12,216 nt of DNA from Deltaproteobacteria bacterium RIFCSPHIGHO2_12_FULL_43_9 (GCA_001798265.1 MGRR01000003.1:1-12216), one strand, 5' to 3'. Positions 1-6,712 are shown, numbered from the stretch's first letter. The notes: a model not told the origin generated them from the letters alone. Numbers and translations: made by a program.

Positions 1-537
1 AAATGGTAAGTATAAATACTTTGAAGGTTCTTTTCCCTGATACCGCTTGTAGAGGAGATATCCAGGGATATGAAGGTTCAGGAATAGATAGCCGGTCAAA
101 ACCACTACGTCCCACGCGAGAACCGATATTGGAAAGTTGAGGTTTCCCCAAAATGGCAAAACATGCCAGAAGCGGTCAGGTCTACCAAGATCGACGGTAA
201 TAAATAAAAGGCACATGATAATCGCGGAAAAAGCCAGTAATTCTCCGACGAGAACCACCTCTTTCACATCTTTTCTGTGGTAAATGTATGTTGGGACAAC
301 CAAAAGAACCGCGGCGGCGGCGATTCCCACGAGGAAGGTAAAGTTGGCAATATAAGCCCCCCAGTTAACCCAGTCCGACATGTTAGAAACCTGTAAGCCG
401 TACCGAAACTGCTCCGAATAGGATATTATGCCTGCGATAACAAGGATGGAGAGAAATCCTACCCATAGAAAATATTTGGGTGAGCCGGTAAGAACACAGC
501 GGAACATCCTCCCCCAATAAATGGAATAATTACGCAC
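1..537 (-). CDS. NrfD/PsrC/DsrP-type quinol-interacting membrane subunit (N-terminal part, cut by window edge)
   Basis: Integral membrane subunit expected to exchange electrons between the quinone pool and the periplasmic Fe-S subunit encoded just upstream. The reverse strand from 537 to 1 is open for 179 codons without a stop. The translation carries hallmarks of this family: LTGSPKY near the start, then YIANFTFLVGIAAAAVLL, a GELLAFSAIIMCLLFITVDLGRPDR stretch, and LAWDVVVLTGYLFLNL, giving about four hydrophobic helices. I chose GTG at 537-535 because GAGG lies six bases upstream (547-544); an alternative TTG at 555-553 would overlap the stop of the Fe-S gene. Family members are usually 380-420 residues, so roughly half is missing here. 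It is last in the visible part of a minus-strand operon with two cytochromes and a ferredoxin. The exact subfamily (CbcU-, DsrP- or HmeB-like) cannot be fixed from this fragment. Confidence 0.93.
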   Translation of the reverse strand, partial: MRNYSIYWGRMFRCVLTGSPKYFLWVGFLSILVIAGIISYSEQFRYGLQVSNMSDWVNWGAYIANFTFLVGIAAAAVLLVVPTYIYHRKDVKEVVLVGELLAFSAIIMCLLFITVDLGRPDRFWHVLPFWGNLNFPISVLAWDVVVLTGYLFLNLHIPGYLLYKRYQGKEPSKYLYLPF

Positions 538-551
538 ATTCAACCTCGCTA

Positions 552-1523
552 TCAATCAAAATAGTAAAAAAACGACGGTTTAGTGTTCAACTCCTCTTTC
601 AACACAAAAAGGGTTTTTGTGTTGAAGATTTTCGAAACCTCGCTCTCCGGATCAAGAATATTGCCAAACTTCCTGGCACCCGTCGGGCAGGCCTCAAGAC
701 ATGCCGGATATCTTCCAACGCGCGTGCGATGTGAGCAGAAGTGACATTTTTCTATTGTTCCTCTCGGTCTGATTCTGTTTCCCAGGTAGTTTTGGTTTGT
801 ATTTATTTCATCTTGTGGGATCTCCGGGGTTTTCCAGTTGAATTTTCTTGCCTCATAGGGGCAGGCCGCCTGGCAATATCTGCACCCTATGCACCAGTCG
901 TAATCGATTACGACGATTCCATCCTTCTCCTTCCATGTGGCCTCCGTAGGGCAGACCTTCACACATGGTGGATTGTCGCACTGGAGGCACTGAACCGGAA
1001 GATAGAATTTCCCATCCTTTGGAACGATGCCTGTGTAGTGACGGTCGGATTTCTCAAAATCAAAACCTCCGTTTTCCATCTCCAGAACCGTAATCCATGC
1101 CTTTGAGCGGTCCAGATTATTTTCTTTCTGGCAGGCTATAACACAACGGCGATTACCGTTGCATTTTGAAAGGTTAAGAAAAAAGACGAACTTTACACCC
1201 GGTATTGGCTGAGGATCTGCAAGGGTGATGTCAACGCCATAATACTCCTTTGTCTCCCTGGTAATCCTTTCAAATACCCTTTTTTTATCTTCGGGCGTCA
1301 TCTCTTTGTAATATTTTTGGAAGAATTTTTCCCATGTAAGATGTGGCCCCTTTCTATCCTTTTTATCTGTGAAGGTTCCGGCGAAGGCTTTCGTCTGTTT
1401 ACCCGGGAAAAAGGTTATGGCGCCTGCGGTGGCCAGGGCCTTTAAAAACGATCTCCTTTTTAGAGGTTTTTCTTTGAGCAGCACATCAATTTTTTTGTTG
1501 TTGGAATTGGAATTTTCAGACAT
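552..1523 (-). CDS. Tat-exported 4Fe-4S ferredoxin-type electron transfer subunit (PsrB/NrfC/DsrO family)
   Basis: Periplasmic electron-transfer subunit of 323 residues that should pass electrons between the NrfD-type membrane protein and the cytochromes of the same operon. A twin-arginine signal, KRRSFLK, sits at residues 22-28, followed by a hydrophobic stretch to about 39. Four Cys motifs follow: 121/127/131, 179/182/187/191, 211/214/217/221 and 260/263/275/279. The family normally has sixteen ligands. Here residue 124, the second position of the first motif (CNGNRRCVIAC), is Asn (codon AAT), leaving fifteen, so one cluster may be [3Fe-4S] or use another ligand. The ATG at 1523-1521 shares one base with the stop of the preceding tetraheme gene (TAATG), with GAGGGG upstream, so the two are translationally coupled. 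The stop is 15 bases before the NrfD start. Family assignment is secure; the physiological partner complex is inferred. Confidence 0.95.
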   Translation of the reverse strand: MSENSNSNNKKIDVLLKEKPLKRRSFLKALATAGAITFFPGKQTKAFAGTFTDKKDRKGPHLTWEKFFQKYYKEMTPEDKKRVFERITRETKEYYGVDITLADPQPIPGVKFVFFLNLSKCNGNRRCVIACQKENNLDRSKAWITVLEMENGGFDFEKSDRHYTGIVPKDGKFYLPVQCLQCDNPPCVKVCPTEATWKEKDGIVVIDYDWCIGCRYCQAACPYEARKFNWKTPEIPQDEINTNQNYLGNRIRPRGTIEKCHFCSHRTRVGRYPACLEACPTGARKFGNILDPESEVSKIFNTKTLFVLKEELNTKPSFFYYFD

Positions 1524-2011
1524 TAATGTTTCCCCTCAGCCGGTTTGTTCGGGTAATCGACAGGGTTAGGCAGGGCCTCCATTGGTGGAAACTTTGGCGC
1601 ATGCGCGTTGTGGCACTGCGTGCAGTTTCTCCTGGTTTTGGGTCCCTTCCAGTACCCCGTCTGAAGACCATGAATCCCCACCTTCCATTCTCTATAAATC
1701 TCACCGTGGCATAAAGTGCAAAGCCTGTATGACTCATTGAATGTAATGGTTGTGCCATCCTCCAGGTGTAGCCTTTCCGGGTTTTTGAATGAGTGACAAA
1801 AGAGGCACTCATTTACATTTTCCATATGTTTGAATGTGAGTTGATGCTGATTGTTGGGGTCCCCCAGGCCCTTGAAGTTACCTGTGTGGCAACTACTGCA
1901 TGGCCAGAAGCCCATCTGAGATTCCCGTTCAATAATCGTAATTTGTTCTTCCGCGTAACCGTGATTTGCCATAGGAAGGATCGACAATACGAGAACCACC
2001 CAAAATTTCAA
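1523..2011 (-). CDS. periplasmic tetraheme cytochrome c, probable TTG start
   Basis: Electron carrier with four CXXCH sites: CSSCH, CLFCH, CTLCH and CTQCH at residues 38, 69, 98 and 130 of the 162-residue product. I place the start at TTG 2011-2009. This yields MKFWVVLVLSILPMANHGYA, a textbook signal peptide cut before EEQ, and a GTAGGG motif six bases upstream that overlaps the stop of the preceding gene (2022-2020). Longer ATG starts at 2068 or 2056 would add a hydrophilic tail before the signal and overlap the 13-heme gene by 37-49 bases, so I consider them less likely. The C-terminal region contains GIHGLQTGYWKG before the last heme and ends in a Pro-rich tail. Its neighbours make it a subunit or immediate partner of a quinone:cytochrome oxidoreductase. 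Cytochrome identity is certain; the start is an inference. Confidence 0.92.
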   Translation of the reverse strand: MKFWVVLVLSILPMANHGYAEEQITIIERESQMGFWPCSSCHTGNFKGLGDPNNQHQLTFKHMENVNECLFCHSFKNPERLHLEDGTTITFNESYRLCTLCHGEIYREWKVGIHGLQTGYWKGPKTRRNCTQCHNAHAPKFPPMEALPNPVDYPNKPAEGKH

Positions 2012-2019
2012 GCAAAGCC

Positions 2020-3375
2020 CTACTTCATCCGTCTGTAAATTCTTGTGCTGTGACATGTCTTTGTGCACTCTCCGCCTAGATCATCTTCGTGATGTGAAAA
2101 AACAATCTGTACGGGGGATTGCTTGATCTTCCAGAACGGATTGATATTGAACATCTGTGAGGAGCCATGAGGATCGTGACAAATCCTGCACGCCCTTCCG
2201 CGACTCTTGTTCTGATCCCCCGACGCATCGACCACATGATACCAATGGAGGTTGAAACTGTCGATTTTGGGATCCCCGGATGGGGAAACCCCCTTCGCAA
2301 CATCATTTCTAAAATTGGTTTCCGTTGTTGAGATCCCCTTTTTTAACATCCTGTCATCATGGCACATGAAGCAGAGCGCGTAGGTATCCTTTTGGTGTTT
2401 ATTGTAGTTTTCGATGGAATATTCTGCCACGAGGAGGCGGTTATGTTCACTTGAGTGTGGAGAGTGACAGTCATTACAGGTCCCATACGTGATGGCAGAG
2501 TGCGTGAATGGCATCTCCGTTACCTTCTGCTTAATGTTTGGTATCACCCTTGATCCATCAGAGGTTGGGATCTCTTTATCGTGGCAGGAGAGGCAAAGTG
2601 AGGTTGGTTCGACATGGAGTAGCTTATCAAATGCCCCTGAGTGTGGCGTATGACAATTAACACACTCTTTATCGGTTACAATTACTCCATGGATAGACTT
2701 ATTATTTAACTTTATGTCGTGACACTGGGTGCAGAGCTCCGCCGTCGAACCGGCGTTAATAAAATATCTTTTATTTCCACCATGCGGGTTGTGACACAGT
2801 ATGCAGCTGTCATCATAGAGGCTCAAAGCCGGATGAACCTTTGGCATCGTGTCCTGACGATCGTGGCATCTGTAACACGATTCAGCATTGGTTTCAGTGG
2901 TAACGCCCTTTTTATCTGTTCCATCCAAATGGGAGGGTTGCGGTGTGTGGCAGATTCTGCAGAGGCCAACCCCGGAGGGATAATGTAAATTGCCCATCTG
3001 TTCGGGATCAAAATACTTCGCGTGGCAGGAAGAGCATTCATTTGAAATAGGTTTTGGTAGAGGCTTTGGATCGGTGCCATCCGAGGGTGAATGACATTTT
3101 ACTGCGCAGGTGGTTGTCATTGCCTTGCTTTTCTTCTTCATGACACTGTGGCAGACCGAGCATCTATTAGTATCCGCGTTTATTGAGGCTGTAGGTGAGG
3201 TTAGAAAGGCCATATGCTCCACTTCCCAGTCGTCGGCGTGTGGATAGGAATAGCCGGCCGAGTTTGATTGATCCGGGTTTGGATTACTATTATTACAGGA
3301 AGGTAAGAGCAGTATTAAGGGAATAAAAGAGATTAAAGTGCCAATAAGCCAAGGAAAGCTATAAACATTCTTCAT
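2020..3375 (-). CDS. multiheme cytochrome c lipoprotein with 13 candidate heme sites
   Basis: A 451-residue exported cytochrome, first gene of the minus-strand redox operon. The start at 3375 is chosen because GAGGG lies about six bases upstream and it opens directly into a signal peptide ending LLLPSC, giving lipid-modified Cys27; the ATG at 3420 would add 15 residues with no SD. Eleven CXXCH sites occur at residues 72, 114, 139, 167, 191, 215, 238, 261, 300, 335 and 396. Two CXXXCH sites, CAVKCH at 90 and CTKTCH at 437, could also bind heme. Several sites are followed by PH[GS][GS], the signature of doubled-CXXCH cytochromes. Spacing is about 24 residues in the middle, as in linear heme wires. 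It may accept electrons from the membrane complex and pass them outward. Whether it sits on the inner or outer membrane cannot be told from the lipobox. Confidence 0.95.
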   Translation of the reverse strand: MKNVYSFPWLIGTLISFIPLILLLPSCNNSNPNPDQSNSAGYSYPHADDWEVEHMAFLTSPTASINADTNRCSVCHSVMKKKSKAMTTTCAVKCHSPSDGTDPKPLPKPISNECSSCHAKYFDPEQMGNLHYPSGVGLCRICHTPQPSHLDGTDKKGVTTETNAESCYRCHDRQDTMPKVHPALSLYDDSCILCHNPHGGNKRYFINAGSTAELCTQCHDIKLNNKSIHGVIVTDKECVNCHTPHSGAFDKLLHVEPTSLCLSCHDKEIPTSDGSRVIPNIKQKVTEMPFTHSAITYGTCNDCHSPHSSEHNRLLVAEYSIENYNKHQKDTYALCFMCHDDRMLKKGISTTETNFRNDVAKGVSPSGDPKIDSFNLHWYHVVDASGDQNKSRGRACRICHDPHGSSQMFNINPFWKIKQSPVQIVFSHHEDDLGGECTKTCHSTRIYRRMK

Positions 3376-3428
3376 ACAATCCCTCGCATACTTTTGTGTC
3401 ACAACTTGGATTTTGAACATATATATTT

Positions 3429-3452
3429 TTTACATGGATGTAAATGACATTT
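3429..3452. promoter_or_regulatory. pair of overlapping dyads in divergent promoter region
   Basis: TTTACAT-GG-ATGTAAA (3429-3444) is a perfect 7-bp inverted repeat, overlapped by AAATG-A-CATTT (3442-3452). Both lie between the divergent 13-heme operon (start 3375) and the secreted-protein gene (start 3578), where an operator would be expected. No regulator is visible in the window, so the binding role is inference. A-T-rich TATATAT at 3420-3426 could serve as the -10 region for the minus-strand operon. Confidence 0.35.
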
Positions 3453-3532
3453 AGGTTTCCGGCGGTAAATGCGTACTAATTTTTCTGTTTTTTAAACAAA
3501 GTTTTTTGATGGATTTACCGAATGCGCGAGCG

Positions 3533-3538
3533 TATAAT
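3533..3538 (+). promoter_or_regulatory. candidate -10 box TATAAT for the 3578 gene
   Basis: A consensus TATAAT lies 45 bases upstream of the ATG at 3578. Candidate -35 elements are poorly spaced: TTGATG at 3506-3511 leaves 21 bases and TTTACC at 3514-3519 leaves 13. It therefore needs either an activator or a weak -35. The dyads at 3429-3452 lie further upstream, in keeping with activator control. Confidence 0.35.
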
Positions 3539-3577
3539 CCTATACGCTTTTTAACTTTCCAACCAACGGAGGGTGCT

Positions 3578-4069
3578 ATGAAAAAGATATCTCTTCTATC
3601 TATTGCGCTTTTCCTATACCCAATTATGGTGTTTGCGACCCCGGTAGAGGGTTACAACGGAACGTTTACGATTGCGGGCAAGCATGAAGATCAGATGAAG
3701 GGCTCAATTCATCTCTTTTTCGAAGACGATGCGTTCTCCTTCGTTAAAATCAACACTGAGAACCCTGTAATGAAAAAGACGGAATTCGATTCGAATGAGC
3801 AGAAACTCTCAATTTTGCAATCCGAGGGGGTAATAACACAGTTCTCGGTTGCCTATAAGTTACAGAAACCATTGCATAAGAACTGGTACTTTGTATTCGT
3901 TGCATATCCAACTGAAAACGCGGGAGAATTCGCGGGGAATTTTTTCAAGGTCATGGATTCTCTTGATAACATAGAAACAATCATAAAAAATGTTTTCAAC
4001 CAATCCAATCCCATTCCGGCGGAGTGGAAAGGGCTTGGCACAGGGGTTGTGACAAAAACAGGATCATAA
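3578..4069 (+). CDS. small secreted protein of unknown function
   Basis: A 163-residue protein I do not recognise. The start at 3578 has GGAGGG six bases upstream and opens MKKISLLSIALFLYPIMVFA, a clear Sec signal peptide cut before TPVEG. The mature part, about 143 residues, has no Cys and alternates short hydrophobic and polar stretches, suggesting a beta-rich fold (for example NWYFVFVAYP). A helical segment near residues 125-145 (FFKVMDSLDNIETIIKNVF) follows. An upstream in-frame ATG at 3506 lacks an SD and lies within the promoter region, so it was not used. It sits between two cytochrome blocks, divergent from the oxidoreductase operon and directly upstream of the 6- and 14-heme genes, so it may be co-transcribed with them if the hairpin at 4099 lets polymerase through. 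No function can be assigned. Confidence 0.72.
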   Translation: MKKISLLSIALFLYPIMVFATPVEGYNGTFTIAGKHEDQMKGSIHLFFEDDAFSFVKINTENPVMKKTEFDSNEQKLSILQSEGVITQFSVAYKLQKPLHKNWYFVFVAYPTENAGEFAGNFFKVMDSLDNIETIIKNVFNQSNPIPAEWKGLGTGVVTKTGS

Positions 4070-4098
4070 TCCAGCCGTGATTTCCCGCTTCTCAATTT

Positions 4099-4140
4099 AG
4101 CGCCACGGTTGCTGAGTAGCAGCCGTGGTGCTATCTTTTA
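4099..4140 (+). terminator. strong 15-bp hairpin with short U-tract, just before a cytochrome start codon
   Basis: Arms 4099-4113 and 4118-4132 pair over 15 bp with a GAGT loop, two of the pairs being G-U wobbles. The wobbles would be mismatches in RNA from the other strand, so the structure is selected for plus-strand RNA. ATCTTTTA follows. It fits an intrinsic terminator for the secreted-protein gene, but it ends only 11 bases before the ATG at 4144, so it could equally be an attenuator or translation-control element for the cytochromes. Confidence 0.7.
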
Positions 4141-4143
4141 ATA

Positions 4144-4776
4144 ATGCGTAAAGCTGCGACTTTGTTTCTGATTATAGCCGCTATTGTGGCTTCGGTTTTT
4201 TTCCTTTCACAGCGCCTTGCCCTTTTTCCTGCCCGGGAAATTGCCAGGGTACCTAGTAATGGTGGAGGCATACATACTACCGAATTTAAGACCACACACC
4301 TGCATGGGGTAGAGTTTTTCAGGGATAAGAAGGGGTGCGCAAACTGTCATGGATTCTCCTTTGATGGGGGATCTTCCAAGGTCTCCTGCGCGTCATGTCA
4401 CGACTATCCCCACCCGGTTAAATGGGCATTGCCTGAAAACCATGGAGCGACATATCGGAAAAGGGGCGTGGAGGAGGGTGGTGCGTGTCTCAATTGCCAC
4501 GGAGAGGGAAGCAAATTTAAGGAACGCAATCCAAAGATCTTCGTCGCCTGTAACAGCTGCCACGAGGCATTTCCACATGGCGATCTTGAGACGTTCCTGG
4601 AAAAGCATACCGATGATGCCGGGATCGCAAAAACCTATAAAGGTCAATGTACCCTTTGTCATAAGGTGCTTGGGGAGACCCTCTCTAAGAATAAAGAGAT
4701 AACGGAAGTAGTGGAACATGGCTGTTATAGCTGTCACGATGAGCCGGAAAAACCGGTAGCGGGATGGGACAAATAA
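4144..4776 (+). CDS. hexaheme cytochrome c, membrane-anchored or secreted
   Basis: A 210-residue cytochrome with six CXXCH sites at residues 65, 82, 115, 136, 169 and 194. The N-terminus MRKAATLFLIIAAIVASVFFL is a signal peptide or uncleaved anchor. Residues 43-90 form one diheme module (TEFKTTHLHG, CANCHG, GG, CASCH), and the remainder contains four more hemes. The whole protein aligns colinearly with the C-terminal part of the 14-heme neighbour, for instance ENHGATY/KNHGAGY, EGSKFKER/EESKFKER, KTYKGQCTLCH/RSYKGKCLICH and GCYSCHD/GCYFCHD. It ends one base before the next ATG, so the pair is an operon. There is no clear SD before 4144; a 15-bp hairpin occupies that place instead. Likely an electron carrier in the periplasm; its redox partner is inferred only from proximity to the oxidoreductase operon. 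Confidence 0.93.
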   Translation: MRKAATLFLIIAAIVASVFFLSQRLALFPAREIARVPSNGGGIHTTEFKTTHLHGVEFFRDKKGCANCHGFSFDGGSSKVSCASCHDYPHPVKWALPENHGATYRKRGVEEGGACLNCHGEGSKFKERNPKIFVACNSCHEAFPHGDLETFLEKHTDDAGIAKTYKGQCTLCHKVLGETLSKNKEITEVVEHGCYSCHDEPEKPVAGWDK

Positions 4777-4777
4777 T

Positions 4778-5962
4778 ATGAGCCGGTCGAGCATTTTCAT
4801 CTTGGTTTCTGCCTCAATTCTCTTTTTGAAAAGCTGCACAAAGGCGCGACGGCTAGAGGAAAAGAGGCTTGAGCCCACATATCCCCACTCCGAAGAATTT
4901 AAAACTACCAATATGCACGGTTTGCAATTTCTTTCAGATTCCAACGGATGCAAAAGCTGCCATGGTAAGAATCTATTGGGTGTATCATCCGCTCCCTCAT
5001 GTCAAAAATGCCACAAAGATTTTCCACACTCCAAGGAGTTTAAGACCACAACACATGGCGAGATTTTTCTCACAGATCAAAATAGCTGTAAGACCTGCCA
5101 TGGCAAAGATCTTATGGGTGGGGGACCAAGGATATCGTGCCAACAATGCCATAATAACTTTCCACACTCGGAGGAGTTTAAAACCACCACGCATGGCGAG
5201 ACATTTTTTGCGGATTCAAATAGCTGCAGGACATGTCATGGGAAGGATCTCATGGGCGGAGGCCCACGAATCTCATGTCAACAATGCCACAAGAATTTTC
5301 CACACTCTGAGGAGTTTAAAACCACTACACACGGTCAGATCTTTTTTTCAGATTCCAGCAGCTGCAAGACGTGTCATGGTCAGGATCTTATGGGTGGGGG
5401 CAACAGGGTTTCATGTCAAAAGTGCCACAAGAATTTTCCACACCCCAAGGAATTTAAATCAACATTTATTCACGGCACGGAATTTTTAAAAGAGCGCAAC
5501 CAATGCGCCCAGTGTCACGGTTTTAATTATGATGGTGGTGGAGCGAAGGTCGCCTGTGCAACGTGTCATTCATACCCTCATGGCGACGCATGGGCATTAG
5601 CGAAAAACCATGGAGCAGGTTATCTGAAAAGTGCAGAGAAGAAAGGTAATAGTGGAGCATTCCTCCTTAACTGTTTAGCCTGTCATGGTGAAGAGAGTAA
5701 ATTTAAGGAGCGCCACTCAAAGGATTTTGTCTCCTGTAAAACATGCCACGTACAGATTCCTCATACTGAGGAATTGAAATTTGGAATGGGTCACGAAGGA
5801 TTCGCGAGAAGCTATAAGGGAAAATGCCTGATCTGCCATGCCGAAGAATCGAAGGATGGCAAACCCTCCTTCAGACTCTTCCCAGAGATAGGGGAAGAGG
5901 GGTGCTACTTCTGCCATGATAAGGGGAGTAAAATACGATTTCACTGGGGACAGAGTAAATAA
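4778..5962 (+). CDS. 14-heme cytochrome c with tandem diheme modules, probable lipoprotein
   Basis: A 394-residue cytochrome with fourteen CXXCH sites, about one heme per 28 residues. The signal peptide ends at Cys20 (ILFLKSC), a possible lipobox although Lys at -2 is unusual. Residues 35-222 hold four diheme modules of 46-47 residues. Each has the order PHS.EFKTT, HG, CxxCHG, LMGGG-type loop, CxxCH. A fifth, more divergent module (FNYDGGGAKVACATCH) follows and continues into a four-heme C-terminal part matching the upstream 6-heme paralogue. Each module carries two His outside the CXXCH motifs (in PHS and THG), exactly enough for bis-His ligation of its two hemes. The last residues WGQSK and the stop lie inside the inverted repeat at 5943-6002. 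It is probably an extended heme wire on the cell envelope; direction and partners of electron flow are inference. Confidence 0.95.
   Translation: MSRSSIFILVSASILFLKSCTKARRLEEKRLEPTYPHSEEFKTTNMHGLQFLSDSNGCKSCHGKNLLGVSSAPSCQKCHKDFPHSKEFKTTTHGEIFLTDQNSCKTCHGKDLMGGGPRISCQQCHNNFPHSEEFKTTTHGETFFADSNSCRTCHGKDLMGGGPRISCQQCHKNFPHSEEFKTTTHGQIFFSDSSSCKTCHGQDLMGGGNRVSCQKCHKNFPHPKEFKSTFIHGTEFLKERNQCAQCHGFNYDGGGAKVACATCHSYPHGDAWALAKNHGAGYLKSAEKKGNSGAFLLNCLACHGEESKFKERHSKDFVSCKTCHVQIPHTEELKFGMGHEGFARSYKGKCLICHAEESKDGKPSFRLFPEIGEEGCYFCHDKGSKIRFHWGQSK
4880..5575 (+). repeat. five tandem diheme-module coding repeats (138-141 bp each)
   Basis: Units run 4880-5020, 5021-5158, 5159-5296, 5297-5434 and 5435-5575. 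Units 2-4 are exactly 46 codons each; units 1 and 5 are 47. Units 2 and 3 share 39 of 46 residues but differ at many synonymous positions, so the repeats are held alike by protein selection and not by very recent DNA duplication. Unit 5 is the ancestral-looking one, shared with the 6-heme neighbour. Confidence 0.92.
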
Positions 5963-6002
5963 TAGGCAACAGTTGTTGCCTATTATTTACTCTGTCCCCA
6001 GT
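5943..6002. repeat. 29-bp perfect inverted repeat (REP-like palindromic element) between convergent genes
   Basis: Arms 5943-5971 and 5974-6002 are exact reverse complements around a 2-base GT centre. The outer part reads ACTGGGGACAGAGTAAAT. This resembles short palindromic elements I associate with REP-associated (Y1) transposases, but no such transposase is in the window. The left arm encodes the last residues and the TAA of the 14-heme gene; the right arm ends 6 bases before the stop of the minus-strand DUF4360 gene. In RNA it would form a very stable hairpin on either strand and may end transcription in both directions. Confidence 0.85.
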
Positions 6003-6008
6003 TACCAT

Positions 6009-6653
6009 CTACCAACAACGTCTCCATTGTATGCCATAGCGGTGTTCCAATTCACCGTCGATCGAATCGATTGTCATTAAAGCCCTACGATATCCAGTGG
6101 CTGCAACCCTCACTTGTGTATTCAGATTAATCGCTCGTGTTGCGCCGCAAGGTGACCATACAAGCGCGGAGAGTCCGAGTGTATCGCGAATCTGATAATT
6201 ATCGTCGAAAGGTCCCCTGAATGTACTCTGCATGGTTGCTGTCTGATAGGACCCCTGGAAGTAGTAATCGGTTCGCTGTACCCCCTGTGTTCCACTGTCA
6301 AGGTTAGCATATCCCCGGTAATCGACCTCAAAAATGGTATATGACCACCCTTGTGGAAATCTGAGATCAACGGCTATTTGACAGTTTTTTCTGTTTTCAC
6401 GTCGTGGAATTCCGGGGCCGGCCTCGGCAATGTAAGAGTCAAATAACAGCGTGAAAGACTTCGCGTCCGGTGCGACCATCTCTGCCACACTCCCTGCCGG
6501 GCAGCCACTTCCGGCATAGACAATTCCAGCGATATGGACTTCATCTGGATTCGGCCCGAAGGCAAAAACCGGTGCTCCGAAAGAGAGTAACAGTGTTAGG
6601 GTTAATAGAGAGAGAAGATTCTGTTTGATGATCATGCGTTTAATAGTTTTCAT
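6009..6653 (-). CDS. secreted DUF4360 protein 1
   Basis: A 214-residue exported protein of the DUF4360 family, whose function is not known. The start at 6653 is preceded by AGGAGT at the right distance; the ATG at 6677 would add eight charged residues. A signal peptide runs to about residue 32 (ending APVFA). The family pattern is complete: IVYAGSGCPAGSVA, FTLLFDSY, NCQIAVDLRFPQGW, VDYRGYANLDSG, FRGPFDD, WSPCGATRAINLNTQVRV, and a closing WRRCW. Four Cys (in GSGC, NCQ, PCG, RRC) could make two disulfides in a beta-sandwich fold. The gene converges on the 14-heme cytochrome across the inverted repeat. A sigma-54-like motif lies about 60 bases upstream. It is paralogous to the two DUF4360 genes that follow. 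Confidence 0.88.
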   Translation of the reverse strand: MKTIKRMIIKQNLLSLLTLTLLLSFGAPVFAFGPNPDEVHIAGIVYAGSGCPAGSVAEMVAPDAKSFTLLFDSYIAEAGPGIPRRENRKNCQIAVDLRFPQGWSYTIFEVDYRGYANLDSGTQGVQRTDYYFQGSYQTATMQSTFRGPFDDNYQIRDTLGLSALVWSPCGATRAINLNTQVRVAATGYRRALMTIDSIDGELEHRYGIQWRRCW

Positions 6654-6712
6654 TTTAGACTCCTTTTTTGTTTGCATCCCTCGCAGGCTTTACAGCCTCA
6701 GTCATTCGTTGG

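Noticed and set aside
2020..2068. Long overlap of the tetraheme gene with the 13-heme gene from the upstream ATG
   Set aside because: The extra N-terminal residues would precede the signal peptide with a hydrophilic tail and lack a good SD; the TTG at 2011 explains the data better.
4393..4953. 186-codon minus-strand open frame across the two cytochromes
   Set aside because: Antisense to two clear cytochrome genes, with no recognisable domain or SD.
4869..5489. Second 206-codon open frame inside the 14-heme gene
   Set aside because: It is an out-of-frame shadow kept open by the repeated module; it carries no heme motif and has no signal or SD.
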